Positions 18,304-26,552 are shown, counted from the first letter of the stretch. The stretch is DNA of 64,000 nt from Massilimicrobiota sp. An134 (GCF_002160815.1 NZ_NFLH01000012.1:1-64000); one strand, 5' to 3'. The notes: a model not told the origin generated them from the sequence alone. Numbers and translations: made by a program.

Positions 18304-19031
18304 ACTGTCGCAATGAAACCATCCATGTTATTACCTGATACCTGATAAATATCATCATTTCGTAAAGCTATTGTTATCTGGTCTTTGATCATGGGTACAT
18401 AAAAGATTTCAAATACTCTTTGTCCGACAACATAAACATAGGGATGATAAACGGAATAACATTTCAAAAAATCATGATATTCTTCTAAACAAAAGTGGTG
18501 ATCGTTCATAATCAAAGAATGTGGAAATCCTACATAACGAAAATGCCATGCTTCACCACTGATTCCTGTCATCTTTTCTTTATCTTTTTGATATCTTTCT
18601 ATAAAACCAAAATCACCACAAACATGGCGAAACTTTTGACAAATGCCTTGTTCAGGAAAATCCGGACAAATCTCATCAATATCATCCTTATTAAGTGCCA
18701 GATCAATAGCCAAACCTGTTTCATGTTCACTATGATGAGCCTTTGCAACATATTTTTGTGTAAATTCCTGACCATGTTTTATTAAAGATTCCTGATAAAG
18801 CTGTTTTTGTTCTAAAGCAGAGCGATAAGCACTGGCCACAATGATTTCATCTTGAATATGAAGATGATTTAAACATTGGTGAAGAAGTCTAGAAGCATCC
18901 ATTTGTATTTGATGGACTGTATCTTGAAAGAAGCAAAGATTGATATGAGAAAAGGAAAATGGATAATGTTGATTAACAAGGATTAGTGAGCCCTGATGAA
19001 TATCTTTTTTATAAAGTGTTTTGATTTGCAT
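18285..19031 (-). CDS. vanXY: D,D-dipeptidase/D,D-carboxypeptidase VanXY
   Basis: 248-aa zinc peptidase of family M15. ASAYRSALEQ, the zinc motif SEHETGLAIDL (His and Asp ligands) and EAWHFRYVGFPH (catalytic Glu and third ligand) are in order. Removes D-Ala-D-Ala dipeptide and the terminal D-Ala of normal precursors. A C-terminal extension after about residue 185 contains a VGQRVFEIFYVP segment, as in longer VanXY proteins. ATG at 19031 follows GGGGA, chosen over 19049. No signal peptide, so cytoplasmic. Overlaps the ligase gene by 23 bp. Confidence 0.88.
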   Translation of the reverse strand: MQIKTLYKKDIHQGSLILVNQHYPFSFSHINLCFFQDTVHQIQMDASRLLHQCLNHLHIQDEIIVASAYRSALEQKQLYQESLIKHGQEFTQKYVAKAHHSEHETGLAIDLALNKDDIDEICPDFPEQGICQKFRHVCGDFGFIERYQKDKEKMTGISGEAWHFRYVGFPHSLIMNDHHFCLEEYHDFLKCYSVYHPYVYVVGQRVFEIFYVPMIKDQITIALRNDDIYQVSGNNMDGFIATVWRRSL

Positions 19032-20067
19032 GCTGAATCCCCATTTCAATCAATTGTGTTAATAATGTCTGAAAAGATAAACCGTTTTTTTCCATCATCA
19101 TAGGATATCGACTATGGGCTGTAAATCCTGGTATTGTATTGACTTCATTAAAAACAATATGATGATCCGGTGTCAAAAACATATCCACTCTTGCAAATAT
19201 TTGGCATCCTAAAATGCGATAAATTTCTTTAGCTGTTTCCTGAATTTGCAACTCTAAAGAAGATGAAATACGTGCTGGAACATGAATTTGAGATGTTTTG
19301 AGTGTATATTTTTCTTGAAAGTTAAAGAAACCTGAGGACAATTCAATTTCATCAACACGTCCTGTTTTTAAAGTCTTGCATCCCATAACAGCACATCCTA
19401 CTTCAAAGCCTTTGACTTCCTCTTCTATTAAAACACAATCATCATATTGGAACGCTTCAAAAACAGCCTGATCAAGATGATCAAAACTTTCTAAACGACA
19501 CATACCTAGTGATGATCCAGATTTCACAGGTTTCACATAAACAGGTAACTGTAACCCCATGATATCTGGTTTCTTATTTGGATAATCCTGTTGATGCTGT
19601 AAATAAACACAGCCAGGCACTTCAATGCCATGTGCTTTCACTAATTCATGTGCACGATATTTATCCATACACAAAGCCGATGACAATACATCACATCCAA
19701 CAAGTGGAATACCAGTGATTTGAACAAGTCCCTGTACACTTCCATCTTCCCCATTTTTACCATGCAAAATAGGAAAAATCGCATCGACTTCCACTTCTTC
19801 AACTTTTTGATTGCGTATTTCTAGCAAACATTTTTGATGCGGATTTAATGATATAGTAACAGGATTTAAATATTCATGATCCCACTTATCATCTTTAATC
19901 AAAGAGATATCCCCTTCAAAATGTTTCCACTCTCCTTTTTGATTAATACCAATCATGTAAACTTCAAACTTATGTAAATCAAGATGAGATAAAACAGAAT
20001 AAGCTGACTCTAATGAAACACTATATTCTGTCGATTTCCCACCAAAAAGAATTGCCACTTTTTTCAT
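19009..20067 (-). CDS. vanG-like: D-alanine--D-serine ligase, VanG/VanC type
   Basis: 352-aa ATP-grasp ligase. FGGKSTEYSVSLESA, LHGKNGEDGSVQG, VKPVKSGSSLG and FNEVNTIPGF give a complete active site. The omega-loop motif EKYTLK, with nearby ELSSGFF and VGCDVLSSALCMDK, matches VanG/VanC/VanE enzymes that join D-Ala to D-Ser, rather than D-Ala:D-Lac ligases or ordinary Ddl. The product lowers vancomycin binding of cell-wall precursors. ATG at 20067 follows GGAGGG eight bases upstream; an upstream start at 20094 lacks a site. First structural gene behind vanRS. Confidence 0.9.
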   Translation of the reverse strand: MKKVAILFGGKSTEYSVSLESAYSVLSHLDLHKFEVYMIGINQKGEWKHFEGDISLIKDDKWDHEYLNPVTISLNPHQKCLLEIRNQKVEEVEVDAIFPILHGKNGEDGSVQGLVQITGIPLVGCDVLSSALCMDKYRAHELVKAHGIEVPGCVYLQHQQDYPNKKPDIMGLQLPVYVKPVKSGSSLGMCRLESFDHLDQAVFEAFQYDDCVLIEEEVKGFEVGCAVMGCKTLKTGRVDEIELSSGFFNFQEKYTLKTSQIHVPARISSSLELQIQETAKEIYRILGCQIFARVDMFLTPDHHIVFNEVNTIPGFTAHSRYPMMMEKNGLSFQTLLTQLIEMGIQHANQNTL

Positions 20068-20083
20068 CTTATTTCCCTCCATT

Positions 20084-20140
20084 AAAAAAAGCATTTTTAT
20101 TTTGACAACTTCAGTTTATCAAAATAACAAATGCTCTTTT
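20084..20140 (-). terminator. Hairpin with T7 tract between vanS and the ligase gene
   Basis: On the minus strand AGCAT and TTATTTTGA pair with TCAAAATAA and ATGCT, followed by seven T, ending about four bases before the ligase ribosome site. Either a terminator for the vanRS transcript or a leader attenuator for the resistance genes. A-tracts on the other side make it symmetrical. Confidence 0.65.
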
Positions 20141-20183
20141 TTAATATTTCAATATAATCTTCTTATCATTCTATTAATAAAAT

Positions 20184-20201
20184 CTTACAATTTTCTTACA
20201 A
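20184..20201 (-). promoter_or_regulatory. Direct repeat, candidate VanR binding site
   Basis: TTGTAAG occurs twice on the minus strand, 11 bp apart (20195-20201 and 20184-20190), overlapping the last codons of vanS. Tandem 6-7 bp repeats on an 11-bp period are typical of OmpR/PhoB-class regulators. It lies about 120 bp upstream of the ligase ATG, with AT-rich -10-like sequence downstream. Confidence 0.55.
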
Positions 20202-21278
20202 TAAAGGGATCAAGACTTTAAAAATGATTTTTTCATCATAGCTTTCCACCTGAATCTGACCATGATGCTGTTCAATAATCGCTTTAGAAATAGAAAGTCC
20301 TAAACCTGCACCACCCGTATGAGAAGCACGTGAACTATCCAGTCGATAAAATTGTTCAAAGATATGATCAAGCTTTGCTTGAGGAATTGTATTTCCCTGA
20401 TTTTCAAAAGTAAACTCATAACCTTTTTCACTTTGCAAAAGAGTTATATGAATGACTGTATTTTCAAAGCTATAATTCACTGCATTTTTTAAAAGGTTAT
20501 CAAAAACTCTTTGCATTTTTTGAACATCACATTTCATTTCCAGTAAACGTGGAGCATCCAGTTCACATTGTAAGTTCTTATCCTTGAACATAGGTTTAAA
20601 TTCATATATCAATTGTTCTAATAATCTCACGATATCAATACGCGAAAGCTCTAAAGCCTGTTGTGTCAGATTGAAACGTGTAATTTCAAAAAATTCATTA
20701 ATTAAATCTTCTAATCTTTCTGCCTTATCTAAAGCAATCTCAACATAATGATCATGGGATTGTTGAGGAATATCTTTTTCATCTTTTAAAATTGTTAAAT
20801 AACCAATCATAGAAGTTAAAGGCGTTTTTAAATCGTGGGCCAAATAAACAATCAAATCATTTTTCTTCTGTTCAGCCATTTTGGCAGCCTGTTCATTGAG
20901 TTCAATATCTGCTTTTGTCTGATTTAATAAATCATTGACATCTCTTAATTCATCATGTTCCAAATGAATCAGATGTAAATGACGATCATTAATATTTTGA
21001 ACACCTTGAATCACATCTTCTAAATAAGCATAAGGTTTCCTTAATTCAAAAAAGACAATCACCAGATAACCAACAATTAATAAGATAGGTAAAAAAATAA
21101 CAAGTCCATCCTGAATAAACAATAGAAAACGATACAAAGGATCTGATGCATACCATGTGATTTGTGAGGCTAAATTCCAGGCAATCAAAATAATGACAAA
21201 CAAAACACAGGTATAAATAATGGCGAATCCAATAATTCGTAACATTGCTTTTTTTAATAACTCATTTTTACTTTTCAA
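20196..21278 (-). CDS. vanS: Sensor histidine kinase, VanS type
   Basis: 360-aa membrane kinase. Two membrane spans lie at about residues 12-36 and 55-77 with a short external loop between, then a HAMP-like linker. The H-box VYLAHDLKTPLTSMIGYL contains His148, followed by the N-box DNLLKNAVNYS and the G-box GGAGLGLSI. The H-box wording is that of VanS proteins. It probably senses glycopeptide or cell-wall stress and phosphorylates the adjacent regulator. Overlaps vanR by 11 bp. Confidence 0.88.
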   Translation of the reverse strand: MKSKNELLKKAMLRIIGFAIIYTCVLFVIILIAWNLASQITWYASDPLYRFLLFIQDGLVIFLPILLIVGYLVIVFFELRKPYAYLEDVIQGVQNINDRHLHLIHLEHDELRDVNDLLNQTKADIELNEQAAKMAEQKKNDLIVYLAHDLKTPLTSMIGYLTILKDEKDIPQQSHDHYVEIALDKAERLEDLINEFFEITRFNLTQQALELSRIDIVRLLEQLIYEFKPMFKDKNLQCELDAPRLLEMKCDVQKMQRVFDNLLKNAVNYSFENTVIHITLLQSEKGYEFTFENQGNTIPQAKLDHIFEQFYRLDSSRASHTGGAGLGLSISKAIIEQHHGQIQVESYDEKIIFKVLIPLL

Positions 21279-21963
21279 TTTGATACCCCACTCCCCAAAC
21301 CGTTTTAATAAATTTAGGTTTTTTTGTTGACTCCTTGAGTTTTTCTCTTAATCTGGCAATATGTGCCATGACTGTATTATTGTTATCAATGTATTTTTCT
21401 TTCCATACTGCTTCAAACAATTCTTCACTCGATACAACTTTGCCCTGCTTTGAACATAAATACCATAAAATTTCAAATTCAATAGGTGTCAAATCCAATA
21501 ATTCATTATATAAATAACACTTATGTGTTTCTTTATTAATAACCAGCCCTCTAATATCATATTCTAAAATGTCTTGAGGCTGTGTCGTTGCATTATATCT
21601 TTTATAACGTCTCAGTTGTGTTTTCACTCGAGCCACAACTTCTAAAGGATTAAATGGTTTTGTAATATAGTCATCCGCACCTAATGTTAACCCCATAATT
21701 TTATCCATGTCTTCTACTTTAGCCGTTAACATAATAATTGGGAAAAAATAATGTTCTCTAATTTTCTGACAGATTTGAAAACCATCAATATCAGGTAACA
21801 TCACATCTAAAACAGCGATATCAATTTCTTCTTTTTCAATGCACCTGATTGCATCCTGTCCATTATAAAATTTATAAACTTCAAACCCTTCATTACATAA
21901 ATAAAATTCCAAAAGATCTGCAATTTCTTTTTCATCATCTACAACTAATATTTTATCTGCCAT
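21268..21963 (-). CDS. vanR: Response regulator, VanR type (OmpR family)
   Basis: 231-aa two-domain regulator. Receiver: acidic pair Asp9-Asp10, phospho-acceptor Asp53 in VLDVMLPD, Thr in LTAK, Lys in YITKPF. The C-terminal winged helix ends GVGYQIEK, as in OmpR/PhoB proteins. ATG at 21963 is taken because AGGTGATC lies just before it and the upstream GTG at 21972 falls inside that site. It begins 10 bp after the nitroreductase stop, so the two may be co-transcribed. Confidence 0.88.
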   Translation of the reverse strand: MADKILVVDDEKEIADLLEFYLCNEGFEVYKFYNGQDAIRCIEKEEIDIAVLDVMLPDIDGFQICQKIREHYFFPIIMLTAKVEDMDKIMGLTLGADDYITKPFNPLEVVARVKTQLRRYKRYNATTQPQDILEYDIRGLVINKETHKCYLYNELLDLTPIEFEILWYLCSKQGKVVSSEELFEAVWKEKYIDNNNTVMAHIARLREKLKESTKKPKFIKTVWGVGYQIEK

Positions 21964-21972
21964 TTTGATCAC

Positions 21973-22659
21973 CTATCTTTGATCATCTTCATTGTCCCAT
22001 TGAAAATGATTTTTTCCTGCACCTATTTCAAAATGATATTTCACAATACCTAAATCTAATTTTGTATAAAAACCTATTCCTCTTTTCACTTTCACTTTTC
22101 CATTTTCAAAAGCAAACTTAAATTTCTGTTGATTCATAGCAGTTGGGGCCAATAATGCATAACGAACGCCTTCATAAAACCATTGTGGAAGATTTCCCTC
22201 TGTTTCTATAACATCTTTCATATCTTTGCTTCGTCTAGCCGCTCCTTGATTTTCACCATAACCAATTGAAATCACAGCTACTATTTTCTCATCAGAAGCA
22301 AGATGAAGCACTTCTGGAATTTTTTTATAAGTTAAAGCCACCCAACATGTATTTAAACCTAACTGTTGTGCTAATAAAACAAGATGCTCTCCATAATAGC
22401 CACATTTACCCTGTAAATCAGGACTATTCTTCTTACCAATTAAAGCAATATAATGTTGAACACCCTTAAACTTACCATAATGAGCCAGCTGACTTTGAAA
22501 AGCACGCGGTTCATTGAGAATCAACTGAATGTTTAAATGACCCGCCTGATTACATTTTTCAATTTGTTTTTCTAATATTTGTATTTTTTCATCATCAATG
22601 GGTTTATCTAAATATTGACGAACACTATGTCGTTTTTCTACTGCTTCTTTGATATCCAT
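21973..22659 (-). CDS. Nitroreductase-like protein (putative TM nitroreductase family)
   Basis: 228-aa protein. EAVEKRHSVRQYLDKPIDDEK is the FMN-binding N-terminus; GLNTCWVAL and VISIGYGENQGAARRSKD are also nitroreductase-type. The C-terminal LPQWFYEGVRYALLAPTAMNQQKF repeats the family motif. ATG at 22659 follows AAAGGAGA and is preferred to 22680. It is placed directly upstream of vanR on the same strand; a link with resistance is not established. Divergent from the RpiR gene. Confidence 0.8.
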   Translation of the reverse strand: MDIKEAVEKRHSVRQYLDKPIDDEKIQILEKQIEKCNQAGHLNIQLILNEPRAFQSQLAHYGKFKGVQHYIALIGKKNSPDLQGKCGYYGEHLVLLAQQLGLNTCWVALTYKKIPEVLHLASDEKIVAVISIGYGENQGAARRSKDMKDVIETEGNLPQWFYEGVRYALLAPTAMNQQKFKFAFENGKVKVKRGIGFYTKLDLGIVKYHFEIGAGKNHFQWDNEDDQR

Positions 22660-22779
22660 TATGAATCTCCTTTCATCCATTCATCAATACTGATTCTATT
22701 CTAACACAAAGCATCATAAAATACTTCAAAAATATAACAAACATCATTTTTCACAATAAGAGTAAAAATCATCACTTCT

Positions 22780-22803
22780 ATGGAACAAAGTTTCATGGTA
22801 TAC
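22780..22803 (+). promoter_or_regulatory. RpiR gene promoter with its operator
   Basis: Palindrome ATGGAAC-AAA-GTTTCAT (22780-22796, one mismatch) abuts the -10 box TATACT (22798-22803). No clear -35 box; the operator fills that spacer. The position suggests autorepression by the RpiR protein. Confidence 0.65.
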
Positions 22804-22820
22804 TAGGATTGGTGATAAAA

Positions 22821-23705
22821 ATGAGTATAATGACACAATTAGAATTTGAACTGGAATTCTCTCAATCAGAAAAACAAATTGCAAAATACATTTTAAATCA
22901 TGGTGAAGAAGTTTTAAGTATGTCAGTCAAAGAACTGGCAAAAGAAACATATACTTCTCCTGCGACCATTGTCAGACTCTGTAAAAAAATAGGTTTAGAA
23001 GGTTATAATGATTTTAAAATCAAATATTCTGCCGAATTACAATATGATTTACATCATACGGATCGTATTGATGTCAATTTTCCTTTTTCTAAAGATGACA
23101 GTTATCCTATGATTTGTCATAAGTTATCTTCTCTTTATCAGGAAGTCATTGCAGATACAATTAAACTTATTGATTTTACTGAATTAAATAAGATTGTTGA
23201 TTTATTATATCCCCATCAGCATATTGATATTTATGGTTCTGGTAATTCCTTATTAGCAGCCATGAGTTTTCAACATAAGATGATGCGTATTTCCAGAGAT
23301 GTCAATTTAAGAATTTTACATGGTGAACAGGTCTTTATGTCATATAATTCCAATTCCTCACGTATTGCGATGATTATTTCTTATTCAGGAGAAACCAATG
23401 AAAATATTCAGATTGCTCAAACCTTAAAAGAAAACAATACACCCATCATTGTTTTAACATCAGTTGGTGATAACCGTTTATCTCATTATGCTGATTATAT
23501 TTTAAATATTGGTTCTAGAGAAAAGATTTTTACGAAAATAGCTCCTTTTGCTTCACAAATTTCTATTGAATATCTCTTTAATGTCATTTTCTCTTGTATT
23601 TTTCAAAAAGACTATGAACAGAATATTCAAAATAAAATTAGTTACGATAAAAAGAATGATTTTCGTCATCCATTATCTAGTCCAGTGAGTGATGAAATAA
23701 AGTAA
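22821..23705 (+). CDS. MurR/RpiR family transcriptional regulator
   Basis: 294-aa regulator with an N-terminal HTH_6 domain (MSVKELAKETYTSPATIVRLCKKIG, about residues 32-56) and a C-terminal SIS domain (DIYGSGNSLLAAM, ISYSGETNEN) that binds phosphosugars. ATG at 22821 follows AGGATTGGTGA. The operator in its own promoter also occurs upstream of the GH1 gene at 14626, so it probably controls a beta-glucoside regulon including the MFS gene that follows. Effector is inferred, not seen. Confidence 0.88.
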   Translation: MSIMTQLEFELEFSQSEKQIAKYILNHGEEVLSMSVKELAKETYTSPATIVRLCKKIGLEGYNDFKIKYSAELQYDLHHTDRIDVNFPFSKDDSYPMICHKLSSLYQEVIADTIKLIDFTELNKIVDLLYPHQHIDIYGSGNSLLAAMSFQHKMMRISRDVNLRILHGEQVFMSYNSNSSRIAMIISYSGETNENIQIAQTLKENNTPIIVLTSVGDNRLSHYADYILNIGSREKIFTKIAPFASQISIEYLFNVIFSCIFQKDYEQNIQNKISYDKKNDFRHPLSSPVSDEIK

Positions 23706-23720
23706 TTTCATAATATGAAA
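23706..23720. promoter_or_regulatory. Palindrome upstream of the MFS gene
   Basis: Perfect palindrome TTTCATAATATGAAA directly after the RpiR stop. It shares the TTTCAT/ATGAAA half-sites of the RpiR operators but with different spacing, so it may be a variant site. Confidence 0.4.
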
Positions 23721-23784
23721 AAAAACACGTTTCAATACTTTTTTTGTTATGATTGAAAAAACAAAAGTTATGGAGGGTGAATCA

Positions 23785-24984
23785 ATGAAATCTTTACAAA
23801 TGAAATATAATGGATTACAAATTCTTTTCTGGTTATCCTATTTAGCTATTTATGGTTATGTGGCTATATTTTTACAATACCGTGGTTTATCCAATACAGA
23901 TATTGGGATAGTGACAGGTGGTGGAGCTATTTTGTCCATCTTTTTATCTCCATTTATCTCATCCCTTTTATCACGCATCAAAGGTTTATCTATTAACAAA
24001 CTAATTTTCACCCTATACCTGATCATGATTGTCATCTTTACTGTCTTAACAATCATCTCTTCGCCTATTTTTCTCATTATGATTTTATATGTTTTCCTAT
24101 TAAGTCTGATTGCTGCAATGGTTCCCCTATTTTCTACAATATGTATGAATTACTTGAAAGATGGTCAATATATCAATTTTGGTTTAGCTAGAGGACTAGG
24201 CTCTATCTCTTATGCTGCGGGAGCTATCATTGTTGGTCAGCTGATTGAATTTTTTAATCCAACAGTCATTGCTTTTGTCTACACAATTGCCAGCATCGCT
24301 TTATTAATTCTTCTTTATATAATGCCACCCTATCAAATTCAAGAAGAAACAACGACAAAAAACCAGGAAAATATATTCTCTGTTATTAAAAAATATCGTA
24401 TATTTTTCTTCATTCTCGTAGCTTTTACATTTATGTATGCTGCTTCAACAGCCTTATCAACTTATTTAATTAATATTGTTAAAAATCTTGGTGGAAGCAC
24501 TTCATTATATGGAATTGCTGTCTTTTGTATGGCTGCCAGTGAAATGCCAATTATGTCCATCACTTATCGTTTATTAAAAAAATACCGTTCTGAAACATTA
24601 CTTTTAGCGAGTGCTTTCTTCTATGTTTTGCGTAATCTGACAATCTGTTTAGCACCTCATTTGATTGTCTTATTGATAGGTATGATGTTCCAGGGATTAT
24701 CTTTTGGACTCTTTACTGCAACCATCACTTATTATGTCAATGATCATCTTGATGAAAGTGATCAAATGATGGGACAAACAATGATTGCGATGATGTCAAC
24801 AGGATTAGGATCATCCATAGGAAATATCTTTGGTGGTATATTACAAGATAGTTTAGGTTTAAATAGTATGCTTATCTTTGTATGTGGATTGACTTTGATT
24901 GGATGCTTCATTATGTTTATGACATTGAAAAATAAAGTTGGTTTAGGACATCGTCCTTTAATCAAGTCTACGAAAAACAGCTAA
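23785..24984 (+). CDS. MFS transporter (MFS_1-like)
   Basis: 399-aa permease with 12 predicted membrane spans and a short central cytoplasmic loop near residues 185-200. The N-terminus (LFWLSYLAIYGYVAIFLQYRGLS) resembles MFS_1-like sugar and nucleoside symporters of the LacY group. ATG at 23785 follows GGAGGGTGA; upstream in-frame codons lack a site. It is downstream of the RpiR gene and probably co-regulated. Beta-glucoside or disaccharide uptake is an inference from context. Confidence 0.82.
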   Translation: MKSLQMKYNGLQILFWLSYLAIYGYVAIFLQYRGLSNTDIGIVTGGGAILSIFLSPFISSLLSRIKGLSINKLIFTLYLIMIVIFTVLTIISSPIFLIMILYVFLLSLIAAMVPLFSTICMNYLKDGQYINFGLARGLGSISYAAGAIIVGQLIEFFNPTVIAFVYTIASIALLILLYIMPPYQIQEETTTKNQENIFSVIKKYRIFFFILVAFTFMYAASTALSTYLINIVKNLGGSTSLYGIAVFCMAASEMPIMSITYRLLKKYRSETLLLASAFFYVLRNLTICLAPHLIVLLIGMMFQGLSFGLFTATITYYVNDHLDESDQMMGQTMIAMMSTGLGSSIGNIFGGILQDSLGLNSMLIFVCGLTLIGCFIMFMTLKNKVGLGHRPLIKSTKNS

Positions 24985-25010
24985 TGATTTGGTTTCATGA
25001 GCTGTTTATT
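24974..25010. terminator. Terminator between MFS and HD-hydrolase genes
   Basis: Stem AAACAGCT/AGCTGTTT, loop overlapping the MFS stop codon, followed by ATTTTATATTT on the plus strand and TTTTTCG on the minus strand; it can serve both convergent genes. Confidence 0.65.
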
Positions 25011-25545
25011 TTATATTTGATAATCTTTCAAATAATTCTAAGAATTCTTTTTCAACATCTCGATAATGTTTTTCTGTAAAACATGGTTGACTTTTTAATA
25101 AACAAGTCGGCTTTGGTTGCTGCTCCATCAATGTATATAGTTCATAAGCTAACATATCATCATCTATCCTTTTGATTTTTAAAAGGTCTTCGTCTTTTAA
25201 TTCTGAAAGTTCATACTTTTCAAAAATAACTTTTATCCATTGACTTTCAATATCCTCATAAAGCTTTAAATGCTGTTTAAGAGGTCTGATAATATCTGAT
25301 ATATAGGCTTCACTGGCATCATGTAATAAACAGGCCAGTGATAGTCGAGAATCACGATATCGAAGAAATGCTTCTTGAGCACAGTTAAGACTATGTTGTG
25401 CTACAGAATAAAAAATTTTTAAATGACCACCACCACGACACAATAAGCTTAATGCATGCGCAATGTCTTTGATATCTATATCATCTTTTGTAAATGCAAG
25501 AGGATTAATTTTTTTACCTGTATATGTATGCATATATGAATTCAT
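25006..25545 (-). CDS. HD-domain phosphohydrolase (YfbR-like)
   Basis: 179-aa HD-superfamily enzyme. SVAQHSL, CLLHDASEAYISD and IDDDMLAYE supply the metal-binding His, His-Asp and Asp. The layout fits 5'-nucleotidase or dNMP phosphohydrolases of the YfbR type; substrate not proven. Start at 25545 overlaps a small upstream gene by ATGA, implying coupled translation. Confidence 0.82.
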   Translation of the reverse strand: MNSYMHTYTGKKINPLAFTKDDIDIKDIAHALSLLCRGGGHLKIFYSVAQHSLNCAQEAFLRYRDSRLSLACLLHDASEAYISDIIRPLKQHLKLYEDIESQWIKVIFEKYELSELKDEDLLKIKRIDDDMLAYELYTLMEQQPKPTCLLKSQPCFTEKHYRDVEKEFLELFERLSNIK

Positions 25546-25652
25546 AGAAACACCTCTAAAAAGAATGGCATTTGTCTTCCCTTAACAACAAAATCTTCTT
25601 TGAAAAGCAAACCATCATCAAAATAATTGTTGACAAATTGATTTTTTAACAT
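25542..25652 (-). CDS. Small ORF coupled to the HD-hydrolase gene
   Basis: 36 aa (MLKNQFVNNYFDDG...), or 45 aa if it starts at ATG 25679. AAGGTGA lies six bases before the ATG at 25652, and the stop codon overlaps the next gene's ATG by 4 bp. Codon use is like its neighbours. No family recognised; it could be a short leader for coupling rather than a functional protein. Confidence 0.4.
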   Translation of the reverse strand: MLKNQFVNNYFDDGLLFKEDFVVKGRQMPFFLEVFL

Positions 25653-25725
25653 ATCACTTTCACCTTCTTTAAAAACCATTGCTTTATGTATCCTATTATA
25701 TATAACATAGCATAAAGTCGCAATA

Positions 25726-25757
25726 GAAACAAAAGTGATGAGAAGTTCTCATCACTT
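25726..25757 (-). terminator. Terminator after rubrerythrin gene
   Basis: Stem AAGTGATGAGAA/TTCTCATCACTT followed by TTGTTT on the minus strand. Confidence 0.65.
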
Positions 25758-25768
25758 ACCAGATTAGA

Positions 25769-26422
25769 TTAATAATTTTCAGTCATTCTTTCGAAATATG
25801 CTTTTGGATAACCGCATGTTGGACATCTTTCAGGAGCTTCTTCTCCTTCATAAATGAAACCACATTGTCTACATTTCCATCCTTTTGGGGCATCCCCTTT
25901 GAATGTTTTTCCTTCTTTATAATTTTTTAATAATCTTAAATAGCGTGCTTCATGTGATCTTTCAACTTTACCGACATTTTCAAACTTAATAGCTAATTCT
26001 TCGAAACCTTCTTCTCTTGCTTCTTGAGCCATACGTTTGTACATATCAGTCCATTCTTCATTTTCTCCAGCAGCAGCATCTTCTAAGTTTTGATCAGTTG
26101 AACCAATACCATGGAATTCAGCAAACCACATTTTTGCATGTTGTTTTTCCTGGTTAGCTGTTTCTTCAAAAATAGCAGCAATTTGTTCTAAACCTTCTTT
26201 TCTTGCCATTTCAGCAAAATAAGTATATTTATTTCTTGCTTGAGATTCACCTGCAAAAGCTTCCATTAAATTCTTTTCAGTTTTTGTTCCAGCATATTTA
26301 GATTTCTTTTCTTCTTCAACTTTTTCAAATTGACTTGCTGGAGCTTTACAGATTGGACATTGTTCTGGAGCTGTTTCTCCTTCATGAACATATCCACAAA
26401 TTTTACAAATCCATTTTGACAT
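25769..26422 (-). CDS. rbr: Rubrerythrin with rubredoxin domains at both ends
   Basis: 217-aa peroxide-reducing iron protein. An N-terminal rubredoxin-like domain ([21 protein letters not shown], residues 5-32) precedes the ferritin-like di-iron domain ([31 protein letters not shown], about 45-165), and a second rubredoxin ([24 protein letters not shown]) closes the protein. Ordinary rubrerythrin has only the C-terminal rubredoxin and reverse rubrerythrin only the N-terminal one. It protects anaerobes from hydrogen peroxide. The start follows AAGGAGG. A PerR-like palindromic region lies upstream. Confidence 0.93.
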   Translation of the reverse strand: MSKWICKICGYVHEGETAPEQCPICKAPASQFEKVEEEKKSKYAGTKTEKNLMEAFAGESQARNKYTYFAEMARKEGLEQIAAIFEETANQEKQHAKMWFAEFHGIGSTDQNLEDAAAGENEEWTDMYKRMAQEAREEGFEELAIKFENVGKVERSHEARYLRLLKNYKEGKTFKGDAPKGWKCRQCGFIYEGEEAPERCPTCGYPKAYFERMTENY

Positions 26423-26439
26423 TTTCTTTTTCCTCCTTG

Positions 26440-26552
26440 TTCATCTATCTTCATTATACACCTTAAAAATAATAAAGCAAGGACTTTTTTAATAATAGTA
26501 ATTATTATTAATAATATTATACATTGCTTTTAAAAAGATAACCATGTATAAT
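26440..26552. promoter_or_regulatory. Divergent promoters around an AT palindrome (rbr / panT)
   Basis: Plus strand: TTGCTT (26524-26529), 17-bp spacer, TATAAT (26547-26552) toward panT. Minus strand: TTGCTT and TATAAT with a 16-bp spacer toward rbr. Between them 26488-26518 is a run of TAATAAT/ATTATTA repeats resembling a PerR box (TTATAATNATTATAA) but not an exact match. Confidence 0.55.

Noticed and set aside
20084-20140. Riboswitch before the van ligase
   Set aside because: Only one simple hairpin and T-tract; no conserved aptamer sequence recognised.
26266-26454. Minus-strand frame beginning upstream of rubrerythrin
   Set aside because: It overlaps the 5' part of rbr in another frame and is Lys/Gln-rich low-complexity sequence.
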